64,000 nucleotides of DNA from an uncultured Sulfitobacter sp. (GCF_947499945.1 NZ_CANMQD010000001.1:682001-746000), one strand, 5' to 3'; positions 9,833 through 19,757 are shown, counted from the stretch's first letter. The notes: a model not told the origin generated them from the sequence alone. Translations and numbers: made by a program.

Positions 9833-10470
9833 TGCACGACCCCCGCCCCGGCCTGCATCCGCGCATACAACCGCAATGCATGGCTGCTATCCGTAGCAGC
9901 CGACGGCAACACAGGATCATAAGCCGCCCGTATCAATCCCGCCACATCTGGCCGCAAGATCGTCTTCTCCCCGACCACTGCCAGAGGCGAGCGATCCTTG
10001 AACGCTTCATCCGACCAAAGCACATAAGACTGTACAACTTGGCTTAAGGCCAGTGTCTCCGCAGGTACTGCAGTCAGATGTTCATCCATCCGCAAGAACA
10101 CAAAACATGCCTTGATCGCACCGCTCTCATCAAAGCGGAAAAACCGATACTGATTAGCATCCACATCCGTCAGCTTCTCAACCAGCGGCCCCAGATCAGG
10201 CACCAAACGGTCCATCCCCGGCACATCCAACAATTCCGCCCATTCAGAGAAGAAAAAGACCATCATGTTGGAGCCAAGCTCCATATCAGTCTCGGCCATC
10301 TTATGCCCCGCCAACGCGGTCACAGCCTCCAACGCGCCCTTCACAACCTTCAAGGTCGCCTCTTCCACGCCAAATACCACAGGCGCGATTGGCCGCCCCC
10401 AACGCGCAAATACAAACTGCCCGTCGCCCCGCGTAAACAGCGCTTCAATATCACTCGGTTCCATCTTCAT
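9829..10470 (-). CDS. Conserved protein of unknown function between ruvB and ybgC
   Basis: A 213-residue protein starting MKMEPSDIEALF at the ATG at 10470, preceded by AAGGG at 5 nt. An in-frame start at 10515 would run 20 nt into ruvB and lacks support. No signal peptide or membrane segment is seen, so a soluble cytoplasmic protein is likely. The sequence mixes hydrophobic core segments with a Phe-rich strand (MMVFFFSEW) and ends Gln-Ala-Gly-rich. I recognise it only as a protein commonly found at this spot in Rhodobacterales. It is coupled to ybgC by a 4-nt overlap and follows ruvB after 25 nt. Confidence 0.8.
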   Translation of the reverse strand: MKMEPSDIEALFTRGDGQFVFARWGRPIAPVVFGVEEATLKVVKGALEAVTALAGHKMAETDMELGSNMMVFFFSEWAELLDVPGMDRLVPDLGPLVEKLTDVDANQYRFFRFDESGAIKACFVFLRMDEHLTAVPAETLALSQVVQSYVLWSDEAFKDRSPLAVVGEKTILRPDVAGLIRAAYDPVLPSAATDSSHALRLYARMQAGAGVVQ

Positions 10471-10495
10471 TTGGCCCTTAAACTCAAATCCAACC

Positions 10496-11515
10496 TCAGC
10501 CAAACAGGTCAACATCCCGTTTTGGCGGTTCCATTCCCAAATGCGCCCACGCCTTCTGCGCTAACATACGGCCTCGCGGTGTCCGCTGGATCAAGCCCTG
10601 CTGCAACAAAAACGGCTCGATAACTTCCTCAAGCGCATCACGGCTCTCACTCAAGGCCGCTGACAACGTCTCGATGCCCACAGGCCCGCCCTGATAGTTC
10701 TCCGCAATCAATCGTAGATACCGTCGGTCCGCCCCGTCCAGCCCAAGGTGATCCACCCCCAGCCGCGTCAGCGCCATATCAGCCAGTGCCCGCGTCACAC
10801 GTCCGTCCCCTTCAACAACCGCAAAGTCAACGACACGGCGCAGCAACCGCCCCGCAATCCGCGGTGTTCCGCGTGCACGTTTCGCAATCTCGCGTGCACC
10901 GCCCTCATCCGCAGGTGCGCCCAATTTTCGGGCGTTGCGGTCCACAATAATGAACAACTCGTCTTCGGTATAAAACTCCAACCGCGTCGGGATACCAAAA
11001 CGGTCACGCAGGGGCGTGGTCAACAATCCCATCCGCGTGGTCGCCCCGACCAAGGTAAAGGGCTGCAACTCAATACGCACCGTCCGCGCCGCTGGCCCCT
11101 CGCCAATCACCAGATCAAGCTCGAAATCCTCCAGCGCAGGATAGAGCACCTCTTCTACCGCAGGGTTCAGGCGGTGAATCTCGTCAATAAACAAAACATC
11201 CCGCGCTTCGAGATTGGTCAGGATCGCAGCCAGATCACCGGCCTTGGCCAGCACTGGCCCCGAAGTCATCCGAAACCCGACCCCCAACTCCCGCGCCATG
11301 ATCTGCGCCAGTGTGGTCTTCCCCAATCCGGGGGGGCCATGGAACAGCGTGTGATCCATCGCCTCTTCGCGCTGCTTGGCGGATTGTATAAATACCTTGA
11401 GGTTGGAGCGTGCCTCCGCCTGCCCCACGAATTCATCCAGCATTTGGGGCCGCAATGCGCGGTCAAAATCTTCGGGCATCCCCTCAGGGCGCACAATCGG
11501 ATCACTGTCTATCAT
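10496..11515 (-). CDS. ruvB: Holliday junction branch migration ATPase RuvB
   Basis: Hexameric AAA+ motor that drives Holliday junction migration with RuvA. The 339-residue product has Walker A GPPGLGKT at 60-67, Walker B DEIHR at 111-115, sensor-type GATTRMG, and a C-terminal winged-helix domain ([18 protein letters not shown]). The N-terminal LDEFVGQ motif is typical. The length matches the family. It lies 49 nt downstream of ruvA on the same strand. Confidence 0.97.
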   Translation of the reverse strand: MIDSDPIVRPEGMPEDFDRALRPQMLDEFVGQAEARSNLKVFIQSAKQREEAMDHTLFHGPPGLGKTTLAQIMARELGVGFRMTSGPVLAKAGDLAAILTNLEARDVLFIDEIHRLNPAVEEVLYPALEDFELDLVIGEGPAARTVRIELQPFTLVGATTRMGLLTTPLRDRFGIPTRLEFYTEDELFIIVDRNARKLGAPADEGGAREIAKRARGTPRIAGRLLRRVVDFAVVEGDGRVTRALADMALTRLGVDHLGLDGADRRYLRLIAENYQGGPVGIETLSAALSESRDALEEVIEPFLLQQGLIQRTPRGRMLAQKAWAHLGMEPPKRDVDLFG

Positions 11516-11564
11516 GTCACGTCCCTAAGCGGTGAGCGCCATCGCTGGCCTATTTGTGCGCACA

Positions 11565-12230
11565 TTACTCTCTAGGCGCCAGAAGTTTCAACGCCGCACG
11601 GATCAGCGTTGTCGTTTCTGCATCAGGTGCCTCGCCAGCCGCCTGTGCCACCGCACCCGCCGCATCGCCAGGCGCATAGCCAAGGTTGCTTAGCGCAGAC
11701 AACGCCTCAGACTGCGCCGACGCGTTGGCCGCAGGTGCTGCCTTTTTACGCGAGGGCGCAGGCGCTTCAATCACTTCCGCGTCCTGCTCGCCCAGCGCCT
11801 CGGCCACTGTGCCACCCATCGCCATCATCGCAGGCGCTTTATTCTTCAGATCCAGTACAACGCGCTGCGCGATCTTTGGGCCAACGCCTTTGGCCGCCTT
11901 GACTGCGTTCCAGTCACCCAGCGCAATCGCACGCCCCACCCCGTCAGGCCCCAGCGCACTCAGGATCGCAAGTGATGCCTTCGCCCCGATCCCCTGCACG
12001 CTCGTCAGCAGCTTGTGCCACTCCTTCTCAACCAGCGTTGTGAAACCGAACAGCTGTAAATTCGTCTCCTGCACCAGCAGATCGGTATAGACCGCCGCCA
12101 CTTCCCCAACAGGCGGCAACCCCGCCAAAGTCCGCTCCGAGCAAAACACCAGATAGCCCACACCGCGCACATCAATCAGCACATGATCCACCGCGCGATA
12201 TTCAATCCGTCCCGTCAGCTTGCCAATCAT
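11565..12230 (-). CDS. ruvA: Holliday junction DNA helicase subunit RuvA
   Basis: Binds four-way junctions and loads RuvB. The 221-residue product has an N-terminal OB-fold ([24 protein letters not shown] start), two helix-hairpin-helix stretches ([18 protein letters not shown] and [20 protein letters not shown]), an Ala/Glu-rich linker at about 140-175 and a C-terminal RuvB-binding domain ([19 protein letters not shown]). It overlaps the end of ruvC by 4 nt. Confidence 0.96.
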   Translation of the reverse strand: MIGKLTGRIEYRAVDHVLIDVRGVGYLVFCSERTLAGLPPVGEVAAVYTDLLVQETNLQLFGFTTLVEKEWHKLLTSVQGIGAKASLAILSALGPDGVGRAIALGDWNAVKAAKGVGPKIAQRVVLDLKNKAPAMMAMGGTVAEALGEQDAEVIEAPAPSRKKAAPAANASAQSEALSALSNLGYAPGDAAGAVAQAAGEAPDAETTTLIRAALKLLAPRE

Positions 12231-12736
12231 GCGCTCGCCCTCGCCACCGCTGCGGCATAGTTGGACGCACCGCCATGATGCGCGTGTGTAATTGCGATCG
12301 CCAAGGCATCCGCTGCATCGGGTCCTTCAAACACCACACCGGGAAGTTGCATCCGCACCATATGCTGCACCTGCCCCTTATCCGCATGACCCACGCCTAC
12401 GACTGTCTTTTTGACGTTGTTGGGCGCATACTCCCCCACGGCTAGCCCCATCTGCGCAGGCACCAATAGGGCAATCCCCCGCGCTTGACCCAGCTTGAGG
12501 GTCGCCACGGCGTCCTTGTTCACAAACGTATGCTCCACTGCGGCTGTCTGCGGCTGATAGGTACTGAAAACCCGCGTCAACTGCGCATGCAGGCTCAACA
12601 ACCGCTCGGCCAACTCGACCCCTGTCGCAGAATGACAAATCCCGTTCGCAACATGGCTCAACCGACTGCCATCAACGTCAATCACGCCCCACCCCATGTT
12701 TCGAAGGCCCGGATCGATGCCAATTACCCGTATCAT
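12227..12736 (-). CDS. ruvC: Crossover junction endodeoxyribonuclease RuvC
   Basis: Resolves Holliday junctions. The 169-residue product starts [17 protein letters not shown], with the first catalytic Asp at residue 8; other acidic residues are in [11 protein letters not shown] and in the C-terminal [15 protein letters not shown]. The ATG at 12736 fits the family; the open frame extends to 12799 but has no support. GAGGG and AGG sequences lie within 10 nt upstream. It is first in the ruvC-ruvA-ruvB order. Confidence 0.95.
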   Translation of the reverse strand: MIRVIGIDPGLRNMGWGVIDVDGSRLSHVANGICHSATGVELAERLLSLHAQLTRVFSTYQPQTAAVEHTFVNKDAVATLKLGQARGIALLVPAQMGLAVGEYAPNNVKKTVVGVGHADKGQVQHMVRMQLPGVVFEGPDAADALAIAITHAHHGGASNYAAAVARASA

Positions 12737-12887
12737 CTGCCTGCATCCCTCGCGTTTGTTGCTTTTTGGATGCAGTAGCACGAAAGGCGAACATTGCATA
12801 TCCTTTTAAATCATCCGTCGCGTTCGGACTAGGGCATGTCGCAATCGCTGCATTGCAGCAAAACACCTCTAGCTTGCGATAAAATTA

Positions 12888-12916
12888 TTGACAAAATGGC
12901 CGCGATTTTGTCATAT
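12888..12916 (+). promoter_or_regulatory. Predicted sigma70-type promoter for the DUF1127 gene
   Basis: TTGACA at 12888-12893, then 17 bp, then TCATAT at 12911-12916, within an AT-rich stretch about 150 nt before the DUF1127 start. The -35 is a perfect consensus and the -10 is plausible. The rest of the 329-base gap between ruvC and this gene (12737-13065) shows a dyad (CTGCTATGC with GCATAGCAG at about 12942-12965) and no gene. Confidence 0.55.
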
Positions 12917-13065
12917 TTTATTAAGGTTATAAGCCGATTTCTGCTATGCAGAAAACGCATAGCAGATGTGCGCCCACAAGGGTTGCGCCATCTTCGCACT
13001 GTGCCTAATTAGCAATCACATCGCTGAGCAAATCGGCATAACCCCATACAAGAAGGACGGCTCAA

Positions 13066-13284
13066 ATGGCTGCTTTTGACACCACACGCACTACCTATGG
13101 CACAGCATCATTCGCATCGCGCGCAGTTGCATTTGTTGCCGATCTCGCACTTCGCGTTCAATCTTGGAACGACACCCGCATCACACGCAATGCGTTGACC
13201 GACCTCTCCGACCGTGAATTAGCCGATATCGGCCTCGTACGCGGTGAGATCGACAGCATCGCACGCAGCAATCTGATCCGCTAA
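13066..13284 (+). CDS. DUF1127 (YjiS-like) small protein
   Basis: A 72-residue protein with the C-terminal DUF1127 signature LTDLSDRELADIGLVRGEID. The N-terminal half contains an amphipathic helix (ASRAVAFVADLALRVQSW). AAGAAGGA precedes the ATG. In alphaproteobacteria such small arginine-rich proteins have been tied to phosphate or RNA metabolism and stress, but I cannot assign this member. It is monocistronic, with its own promoter and a strong terminator. Confidence 0.88.
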   Translation: MAAFDTTRTTYGTASFASRAVAFVADLALRVQSWNDTRITRNALTDLSDRELADIGLVRGEIDSIARSNLIR

Positions 13285-13329
13285 CGAACGGCGCATCTGC
13301 ACTGGTCGATATACAATCGACGCATAAAA

Positions 13330-13367
13330 AAGGCCGCGCGGGTTTCCCCGTCGCGGCCTTCCTTTTT
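13330..13367 (+). terminator. Intrinsic terminator after the DUF1127 gene, probably bidirectional
   Basis: A perfect 9-bp stem (AAGGCCGCG at 13330-13338 with CGCGGCCTT at 13352-13360) is followed by CCTTTTT on the plus strand. An A tract before the stem gives a T tract on the other strand, so it can also stop minus-strand transcription. Confidence 0.85.
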
Positions 13368-13393
13368 GCGCTTAATGAGAATTGCGCAACTTT

Positions 13394-13436
13394 CCACCGT
13401 GGCCGCCCCTCCCCCCGGAGGGCTGGGCCACGGTGG
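13394..13436 (-). terminator. Strong hairpin after the 13447-13794 gene
   Basis: A perfect 11-bp arm pair (CCACCGTGGCC at 13394-13404 with GGCCACGGTGG at 13426-13436) and an inner CCCTCC/GGAGGG pairing form a long stable hairpin starting 10 nt past the stop of the minus-strand gene. There is no good T tract, so termination is inferred from strength and position; the second hairpin at 13330 would back it up. Confidence 0.55.
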
Positions 13437-13446
13437 TTGTTCTAAT

Positions 13447-13794
13447 TCAGCGGAACAACGGCCCTGCCTGATCTGCTATAAACTGTGTCACCGGATCAAC
13501 CGCCAGCACGCGTGCGCCCATCGCTTCGATCATTGTACCGTTTTTCAGAATGGTAAGGCGATCTGAGTACGCTTCCGGCCCATTGGCCGAGAGCATAAGA
13601 GCCTTAAAGCAGAAAAAGCCGAGGACCATCAGGCCAAAGCCTTTCACAGGGAATTGCAGGCCGCGGCGTTTTGCTTTTACAACAACCACACCGTTGTTAT
13701 CGATGCGTGTGACAAAAGCGTTCTTACCGCGCCGTGCCGATTTCTTGGACACAGAACCTACACGGCTGTTAAAATCTTCTTTTGTATAAACCAT
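13447..13794 (-). CDS. Small membrane protein of unknown function
   Basis: A 115-residue protein starting MVYTKEDFNSRVGSV; the in-frame ATG at 13815 is a less likely start. The N-terminal third is basic (KKSARRGKNAF), with a KAKRRG stretch before one hydrophobic segment (GFGLMVLGFFCFKALML), so one membrane helix with the N-terminus probably inside. The C-terminal third (about 40 residues) is likely periplasmic. I do not recognise a family. It stands alone between two terminators and prmA. Confidence 0.7.
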   Translation of the reverse strand: MVYTKEDFNSRVGSVSKKSARRGKNAFVTRIDNNGVVVVKAKRRGLQFPVKGFGLMVLGFFCFKALMLSANGPEAYSDRLTILKNGTMIEAMGARVLAVDPVTQFIADQAGPLFR

Positions 13795-13899
13795 GACAGT
13801 GGTCTTTCTCAGCAACAGCCCCCACCGTTGTTGAGATAATTTTTAGATAAAGAATGTGGCAAAAGTTGGGCAAATGAGGCGCAATCGCCTCAAATAAGG

Positions 13900-14778
13900 T
13901 TAATTCGCGTTCATTTTCCGAAGCGTTATCGTCGTCCAGTCACCAATACTCTCGCGGTGATGTAGATTGATGCCAGATCGTGCATAAACCTCGACCACCT
14001 CATCCGCCTGTTCGTTTAAAATGCCAGATAGAATCGCGTAAGCGCCATCGTCCATCACCCCCGCCATGTCCGGCGCCAGCGCAATCAGCGGCCCTTTGAG
14101 GATATTGGCGAACACCAGATCGAATGGAGCAGCCCCCGCCAGAGCAGGATGATCAAACCCTGCCGCCTCGACACACTCGACACGCCCCTCAAGCCCGTTG
14201 GCCACCACATTGGCCCGCGCCACGTCCACAGCAACCTCGTCAATATCCGACGCCAGCACCGTATCGGCCCATATCCGCGCTGCCCCCATGGCCAGCACTG
14301 CCGTACCACAACCGATATCCACAACATGCTTGCCCACAAACCCGTCAATCGCCAGCCGGTCCAGCGCCTTAAGACAGCCCAGCGTCGTTCCGTGGTGCCC
14401 CGTGCCAAACGCCATGGCCGCCTCGATCAACAGCGGCTCGCACTCCGCAGGCACCTTATCCGCATCATGAGAGCCATAGACAAAGAAGCGTCCCGCCTCG
14501 ACGGGGGCCAATTCACGCCGCACATGCGCCACCCAATCCGTTTCCGGCAACTCTGAGACGTTGAAATCCTTCGCCCCGAACGCAGCCGCCAGCACAGCCA
14601 ACCCTGTCATGTCGGGCGCTTCCTCGAAATATCCGCCCACTTCCCACAGGCCCGATCCGTCTTCCATCTCGAACACGCCCACGCCTGTCGGCTCTGGCAT
14701 CATGTCCTCCATCGCCTCACCCAGCTTATAAGCAGGCTCGCGCCCCGTGAGGGTGGTCAGTGCAGTGAATGTAGGCAT
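13900..14778 (-). CDS. prmA: Ribosomal protein L11 methyltransferase PrmA
   Basis: SAM-dependent enzyme that trimethylates ribosomal protein L11. The 292-residue product has the N-terminal L11-binding domain and a Rossmann methyltransferase domain with motif VVDIGCGTAVLAMGAAR, followed by VLASDIDEVAV and the PrmA signature FDLVFANIL (the N/D-PP-Y-equivalent loop). FGTGHHGTTLGCL precedes the SAM motif as in the family. It begins immediately after the MATE stop codon. Confidence 0.95.
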   Translation of the reverse strand: MPTFTALTTLTGREPAYKLGEAMEDMMPEPTGVGVFEMEDGSGLWEVGGYFEEAPDMTGLAVLAAAFGAKDFNVSELPETDWVAHVRRELAPVEAGRFFVYGSHDADKVPAECEPLLIEAAMAFGTGHHGTTLGCLKALDRLAIDGFVGKHVVDIGCGTAVLAMGAARIWADTVLASDIDEVAVDVARANVVANGLEGRVECVEAAGFDHPALAGAAPFDLVFANILKGPLIALAPDMAGVMDDGAYAILSGILNEQADEVVEVYARSGINLHHRESIGDWTTITLRKMNAN

Positions 14779-16183
14779 CTATCGGCTCCTGTGTCTGTCA
14801 GGGTTCGGGTACGGTGCGGGCGCGGCAGGGTCAAGCGGCACAACGTCCGTGCGCAACCCCTTAACATAGTACCACCCCCACGTGGCCGAGATAGCGCCCA
14901 CAATAATCCCCGCCGCCGCCTGCCCGTAAATCACACCCGCCGCGCCAAACATCCCCGCAAACCAAAGCGCCGCAGGCATCGCCAGCACTCCGTCCTTGAT
15001 CCAGTTCACCAACGTCGAGCGCGCAGGCCGCCCCAGATTGTTGAACGCCGCATTAGACACAAACAGCGCCCCAAAAAAAATGAACCCGCCAACTCCGATC
15101 ACCGCAAAGGCATTGAGCACATCCGCCCCCTGTCCGCTCAGATCAAAGGCCGCGATGACATAAGGCACCAGCGCCACAAACAACCCCCAAGCAACCAGTG
15201 TATATAGTAGGCAAAAAATCAGTGCATCGCGGTACGTACTGCGCACACGGTCCAACTGGCCTGCACCAAAATTCTGACCGAAATATCCCGCCAATCGCTC
15301 CACTCAGCGCAAATACCCCACCGAACACCACCACGGTCAGCCGCCCGACCACGGCCCACGCCGCCACAGCATCATCGCCAAACGGCGCCATTACCCGCGT
15401 CAGCAAGTAGTTCCCCACAGGCGTACTCATCTGCGTCGCAATCGCGGGGATCGCCACAGCTACAAACGGCGCACCAATATTGCGCAAGGTACTAAAACGC
15501 GGACGGTCCACCAGATGCAGCTCGTAAATCGCAAACCGCACCGCCAGCGCCAGCAAAGCAAAGCGGAACAGCACCAAACCAATGGCGGCCCCATCAAGGC
15601 CCCAGCCCATGTAGAAAATCAGGAACGGATCAATCACCAACAACACCGTGCCCGCAAAGAGCGTGATAAACATCGCTTTGGCGCCGTAACCATCCGCCCG
15701 CAATGTCCCCGACATCACCAACGCCGCCGACATCGGCAGCAACGAGGGTATGGTGATCGCCAGATACCGCGCCGCCAGCCGCAGCGTCTCCCCCTGCGCC
15801 CCCGCAAACCCCAACACCTCATGGCGAAAGCCCACAATCAAAAAAGAAACCGCCGCCAGCGTAGCCACCGCAATCACCACCGCCGCACCCGCCTGCCGCC
15901 GCGCCGATGCACGGTCCCCGCTGCCAATACTGCGCGACACCACCGCCGTCGCCGCAATCATCAGCCCCACTGCAACAGAAACGGAAAAGAACTGCACCGC
16001 ATAGGCAAAGCCAATCGCCGCCACGAGCTGCTTATCCCCCAGCTGCGAAACCCACAGGAGATTCGCAGCATCTACAATAAAGACAAACGTAATCCCAACC
16101 GCACCCGTTGCCGTCATCCGCACCACATGCCCAAGGGTCGAGCCGGTCAAAAACCGCCCCTGCCCCTGCGCCGCAGCACTCAC
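14779..16183 (-). pseudogene. MATE-family efflux transporter, interrupted by a one-base frameshift
   Basis: The N-terminal part starts at a GTG (16183) that overlaps the MFS stop as GTGA and reads VSAAAQGQGRFLTG, followed by MATE helices to LSGAIGGIF at about 15285. There the frame shifts: the minus-strand sequence GGGATATTTCGGTCAG has one extra T relative to a continuous frame. Removing it joins GGIF directly to GQNFGAGQLDRVRSTYRD, the conserved MATE second-half sequence, and the reading then continues to the stop at 14779. As it stands the N-terminal frame runs on to 15143 with unrelated sequence. Intact length would be about 467 residues. It could be a decayed gene or a sequencing error. 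Confidence 0.88.
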
Positions 16184-17409
16184 TCGGCAGCCTTGAGGCG
16201 TTGCACAAACACCGTCTCGTTCCCCGCTTCGGGATGGCGCGGTATCATCGTGGACAGGATAAACGACACAGAGGCCATCCCCGCCGCCAGCAAAAACACC
16301 GCCGCAGGCGACACCAGCCACAACAACCCCAACAACACAGGCAAGAATACAGCTGCAATGTGATTGATCGTAAAGGCCACCGCCGCCGTGGGCGCCATAT
16401 CACCCGGTGCGCCGATCTTCTGGAAATACGTCTTCAAGGCCAGCGCAAGACCAAAGAACATGTGGTCCAGCACGTACAAGACTGCGGCCACCTGAAACCC
16501 CCAGTCAAAGAAATAGACGCCGCCATAAGAGAGGAAAACGATCACCAGACCCGTATATTCGAACATCAACGCATTGCGCTCGCCAAACCGCGCTACGATC
16601 CGCCCCAGCATGGGTGCGATGATCATGTTCAGCACTAGATTGACCAGATATAGCCCCGCAACTTCATGCACCTGAAAGCCAAACTTCTCGACCATCATGA
16701 AACCAGCAAAAACCATGAAAATCTGCCGCCGCGCACCCGCCATGAATTGCAGCGCATAATAAAGCCAATAGCGTTTACGAAGCACCAGCCGCTTGATCTG
16801 CGGATGCGGGCTCTCGTATTGCGGATAGGCCAACAGCGCGAATAGCGCCGCCGCCATCGTGATCCCGCCCCCTGCCATGAACACGATGTTATAGGTAAGC
16901 CCCAAAGGCTCCCACAGGATCATAATCACAAAATACACAATGAAAGTTGCAGCCGACCCCGTCGCCATAAGCCAGCCCAATATCTGCGGCGCTTTGTCCT
17001 TGGGCAACCATTGCAACTGCAACGACTGGTTCACCGTCTCATAATAATGAAAACCGACCGAACTGATAAACGTCAGTATCATGATCCCCGTCAGCTGCGG
17101 ATACCACGCCGTAATTGCCGTCGCCGCCCCCAACATAATGAGCGAGACAAGCCCGAGAACCTGCTCGCGCACAACGATGATCAAAAAGATCACCAGAAAC
17201 GACAAGAACCCCGGTATCTCGCGCACTGTGTGAAGCAGACCAATGTCGGCCCCGTCAAAATCCGCCACTTCCTTCACGAAGTTATTGAGGAGGGCGTACC
17301 ACGTGAAAAACGCAATCGGCATGGCAAGCGCCATGACAAACAGCAGTGCAATTGGCCGCCGCCAAAGCGGCTGATCCTTGGCGTCATCGAGCGTCAAAAA
17401 ATCTATCAT
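16180..17409 (-). CDS. MFS transporter
   Basis: A 409-residue polytopic membrane protein with about 12 hydrophobic segments, a central cytoplasmic loop near 190-215 (YPQYESPHPQIKRLVLRKRYW) and helix-rich halves, consistent with a major facilitator permease. The second half carries the typical LGRIVARFGERNALMFEYTG stretch, a charged loop of the MFS type. The substrate is unknown. It overlaps the start of the MATE gene by 4 nt, so the two were probably an exporter operon. A 10-bp dyad lies upstream. Confidence 0.85.
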   Translation of the reverse strand: MIDFLTLDDAKDQPLWRRPIALLFVMALAMPIAFFTWYALLNNFVKEVADFDGADIGLLHTVREIPGFLSFLVIFLIIVVREQVLGLVSLIMLGAATAITAWYPQLTGIMILTFISSVGFHYYETVNQSLQLQWLPKDKAPQILGWLMATGSAATFIVYFVIMILWEPLGLTYNIVFMAGGGITMAAALFALLAYPQYESPHPQIKRLVLRKRYWLYYALQFMAGARRQIFMVFAGFMMVEKFGFQVHEVAGLYLVNLVLNMIIAPMLGRIVARFGERNALMFEYTGLVIVFLSYGGVYFFDWGFQVAAVLYVLDHMFFGLALALKTYFQKIGAPGDMAPTAAVAFTINHIAAVFLPVLLGLLWLVSPAAVFLLAAGMASVSFILSTMIPRHPEAGNETVFVQRLKAAE

Positions 17410-17478
17410 AAATCATCCCTACGCCCGCCCCGACCCAAACGCTACGAGAAATGCGATACACCGCGTGGTGAACAGTGG

Positions 17479-17514
17479 AAGTACAGGGAATGCAGGCATG
17501 GCACCCCTGTACTT
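17479..17514. repeat. 10-bp inverted repeat upstream of the MFS-MATE operon
   Basis: AAGTACAGGG at 17479-17488 and CCCTGTACTT at 17505-17514 are exact reverse complements with 16 nt between them, 70-105 nt upstream of the MFS start codon. There is no T tract. It may be an operator for the transporter genes or part of a priA terminator. Confidence 0.5.
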
Positions 17515-17540
17515 TGGCAATAAACTCAAAATCCCGCTGC

Positions 17541-19757
17541 TCAATAAAAACTCTGCGGATCGATATCTACCGCCAGTCTTAAATCACCCTTAAGCTTGAT
17601 CTGGCTTACCCAAATCGACAGCGCGCGTTGCAGCGCCACGTTCTTATCCGCCTTCACCAAAAGCCGCACACGGTGCCGCCCGCGCACCCGCGCAATCGGT
17701 GCTGGCGCTGGTCCAAAAACCTGCGCCCCAACGTCACGTAACGCCCTGTCTTTACGCGCTAATTGGTTGCCCGCATCAAACACTGCAGCCACATCAGGCC
17801 CACTTAGTATGATCCCTGCCAGCCGTCCATATGGCGGCATACCTGCCTGCTGTCGCTCCTTGGCTTCCGCACTCCAGAATCCTTCCTCATCCCCTGCCAA
17901 AATGGAGCGGATCACCGGATGATCAGGCTGATAGGTCTGTAAAAGCGCCGTCCCCGGTGCCTCCGCCCTCCCCGCGCGCCCCGCCACCTGCCGCATCAGC
18001 TGGAAGGTCCGCTCCGCCGCCCGCAGGTCAGATCCCGTTAACCCAAGGTCCGCATCAATCACTCCGACCAACGTCAGCTTGGGAAAGTTGTGCCCCTTCG
18101 CAACCAGTTGAGTTCCAATGATAATATCAGCGGACCCCTGCGCGATCCCCGCAATCTCTTCCTTCAGCGCACGCGCCGATCCATACATATCCGAACTCAG
18201 CGTGGCGATCCGCGCATCAGGCCAAAGCGCATGCGCCTCCTCGCCCAACCGCTCCACACCGGGCCCGATGGGGGCCATCTTGTCCTCCGCCTCACAGCTG
18301 GGACAGGCAGTGGGCATCGGCTTGCTCTCACCGCACTGATGGCAGATCAAGCGCTTCAGAAAACGGTGCTCAACCATCCGCGCATCACAGTCATCACAGC
18401 CGATCTGATGCCCACAGGCACGGCACAACGTCACAGGCGCATACCCACGGCGGTTGATGAACAGCATCGCCTGCTCGCCCCGCTCCAGACGCGCGTCGAC
18501 CTCCTTTTTAAGCGTGGGCGACACCCACCGATCCGACGGCAGCCCCTCGGTCCGCATGTCAATTGTGCCCATCGTGGGCATCACCGCAGGTCCAAAGCGT
18601 GAGGTCAATTCCAGCTTGGTATACTTACCTGCCTGCGCATTGGCCCAACTCTCAAGCGATGGCGTGGCCGAGGCCAACACCACATGCGCCCCGCAAATCG
18701 AAGCCCGCAAAACGGCCATGTCGCGTGCGTTATACAGCACGCCATCCTCTTGTTTATATGAGGTATCATGTTCCTCATCCACCACGATCAACCCGAGGTT
18801 CTGGAACGGTAAAAACAGCGCTGAGCGCGCGCCGATGACCAGCTGCGCCTGACCCTGCCCCACCATCCGCCAGATACGCCGCCGCTCGGTCATGGTGGCC
18901 CCCGAATGCCACTCCGCAGGCTTGGCCCCAAACCGCGCCTCGACGCGGGTATAGAATTCAGCGGTCAACGCAATCTCTGGCAACAGCACCAGTGCCTGCC
19001 GCCCCGCTCGCAGGGCTGCTGCAACAGCCTCCAGATACACTTCTGTCTTGCCCGATCCCGTCACCCCGCGCAGCAGGGTGGTACCATAGTCGCCCGAAGT
19101 CACTCCCGCCGCCAGAGCCGCCGAGGCTGTGGCCTGATCTTCCGTCAACTCCTTGCTGGGCAGATCGGGATCAAGGCGCTGGAACGGTAGGTCACGCGGG
19201 CTGTCTTCCTCAAGTACGACGTCCTGCTTTACCAGCCCTTTGATGACTGAGGACGTCACCCCCGCCATCTCCGCCAGCTCTTTCAAGGTAAATGATAAAT
19301 CGCCGTACTCGGCCAAAGTTTCCAACACCTTGGTCCGTGCCGCCGTCACGCGGTCAGGCTCCCCCGTGCCACGTCGGTAAATCTTGCGCATAGAGGGCGG
19401 ATCGCCAAGACCCGGCGCACGCGTTGTCAGCCGCAACATCGCGCTCAATGGCGTCAGTGTATAAGCGGCGGATTTCTCCAAAAAGCTGACCATTTCGCGG
19501 CGCATAGGGGCCGCATCCAGCACCCGAATGACCGAGCGGATTTTACTATAGTCATAGTCACCCTGCCCCGCGCCCCAGACCACACCAATCACTTTGCGCG
19601 GACCCAGAGGCACTTCGACGTAAGCGCCCAGATGACAACCACCTTCAGGCGCTTTATAGTCCAGCGCACGGTCGAGCGGCTGGGTTGTCAGCACGGCAAC
19701 CAACTCTCCTTCATCAAAGAACAATTTGGGGGACAAGCGCGGGTATCCTTCGGCCAT
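17541..19757 (-). CDS. priA: Primosomal protein N' (replication restart helicase PriA)
   Basis: 3'-to-5' helicase that restarts stalled replication forks. The product is about 738 residues: N-terminal 3'-OH-binding domain (VLTTQPLDRALDYKAP), Walker A GVTGSGKTEVYL, DEEHD Walker B, the zinc-binding cysteine cluster (CRACGHQIGCDDC and CHQCGESKPMPTACPSC), helicase C region (IIIGTQLVAKGHNFP, QVAGRAGRAE) and a C-terminal domain. I use the ATG at 19757; an in-frame ATG at 19790 is open, and neither has a clear ribosome site. Confidence 0.95.
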   Translation of the reverse strand: MAEGYPRLSPKLFFDEGELVAVLTTQPLDRALDYKAPEGGCHLGAYVEVPLGPRKVIGVVWGAGQGDYDYSKIRSVIRVLDAAPMRREMVSFLEKSAAYTLTPLSAMLRLTTRAPGLGDPPSMRKIYRRGTGEPDRVTAARTKVLETLAEYGDLSFTLKELAEMAGVTSSVIKGLVKQDVVLEEDSPRDLPFQRLDPDLPSKELTEDQATASAALAAGVTSGDYGTTLLRGVTGSGKTEVYLEAVAAALRAGRQALVLLPEIALTAEFYTRVEARFGAKPAEWHSGATMTERRRIWRMVGQGQAQLVIGARSALFLPFQNLGLIVVDEEHDTSYKQEDGVLYNARDMAVLRASICGAHVVLASATPSLESWANAQAGKYTKLELTSRFGPAVMPTMGTIDMRTEGLPSDRWVSPTLKKEVDARLERGEQAMLFINRRGYAPVTLCRACGHQIGCDDCDARMVEHRFLKRLICHQCGESKPMPTACPSCEAEDKMAPIGPGVERLGEEAHALWPDARIATLSSDMYGSARALKEEIAGIAQGSADIIIGTQLVAKGHNFPKLTLVGVIDADLGLTGSDLRAAERTFQLMRQVAGRAGRAEAPGTALLQTYQPDHPVIRSILAGDEEGFWSAEAKERQQAGMPPYGRLAGIILSGPDVAAVFDAGNQLARKDRALRDVGAQVFGPAPAPIARVRGRHRVRLLVKADKNVALQRALSIWVSQIKLKGDLRLAVDIDPQSFY

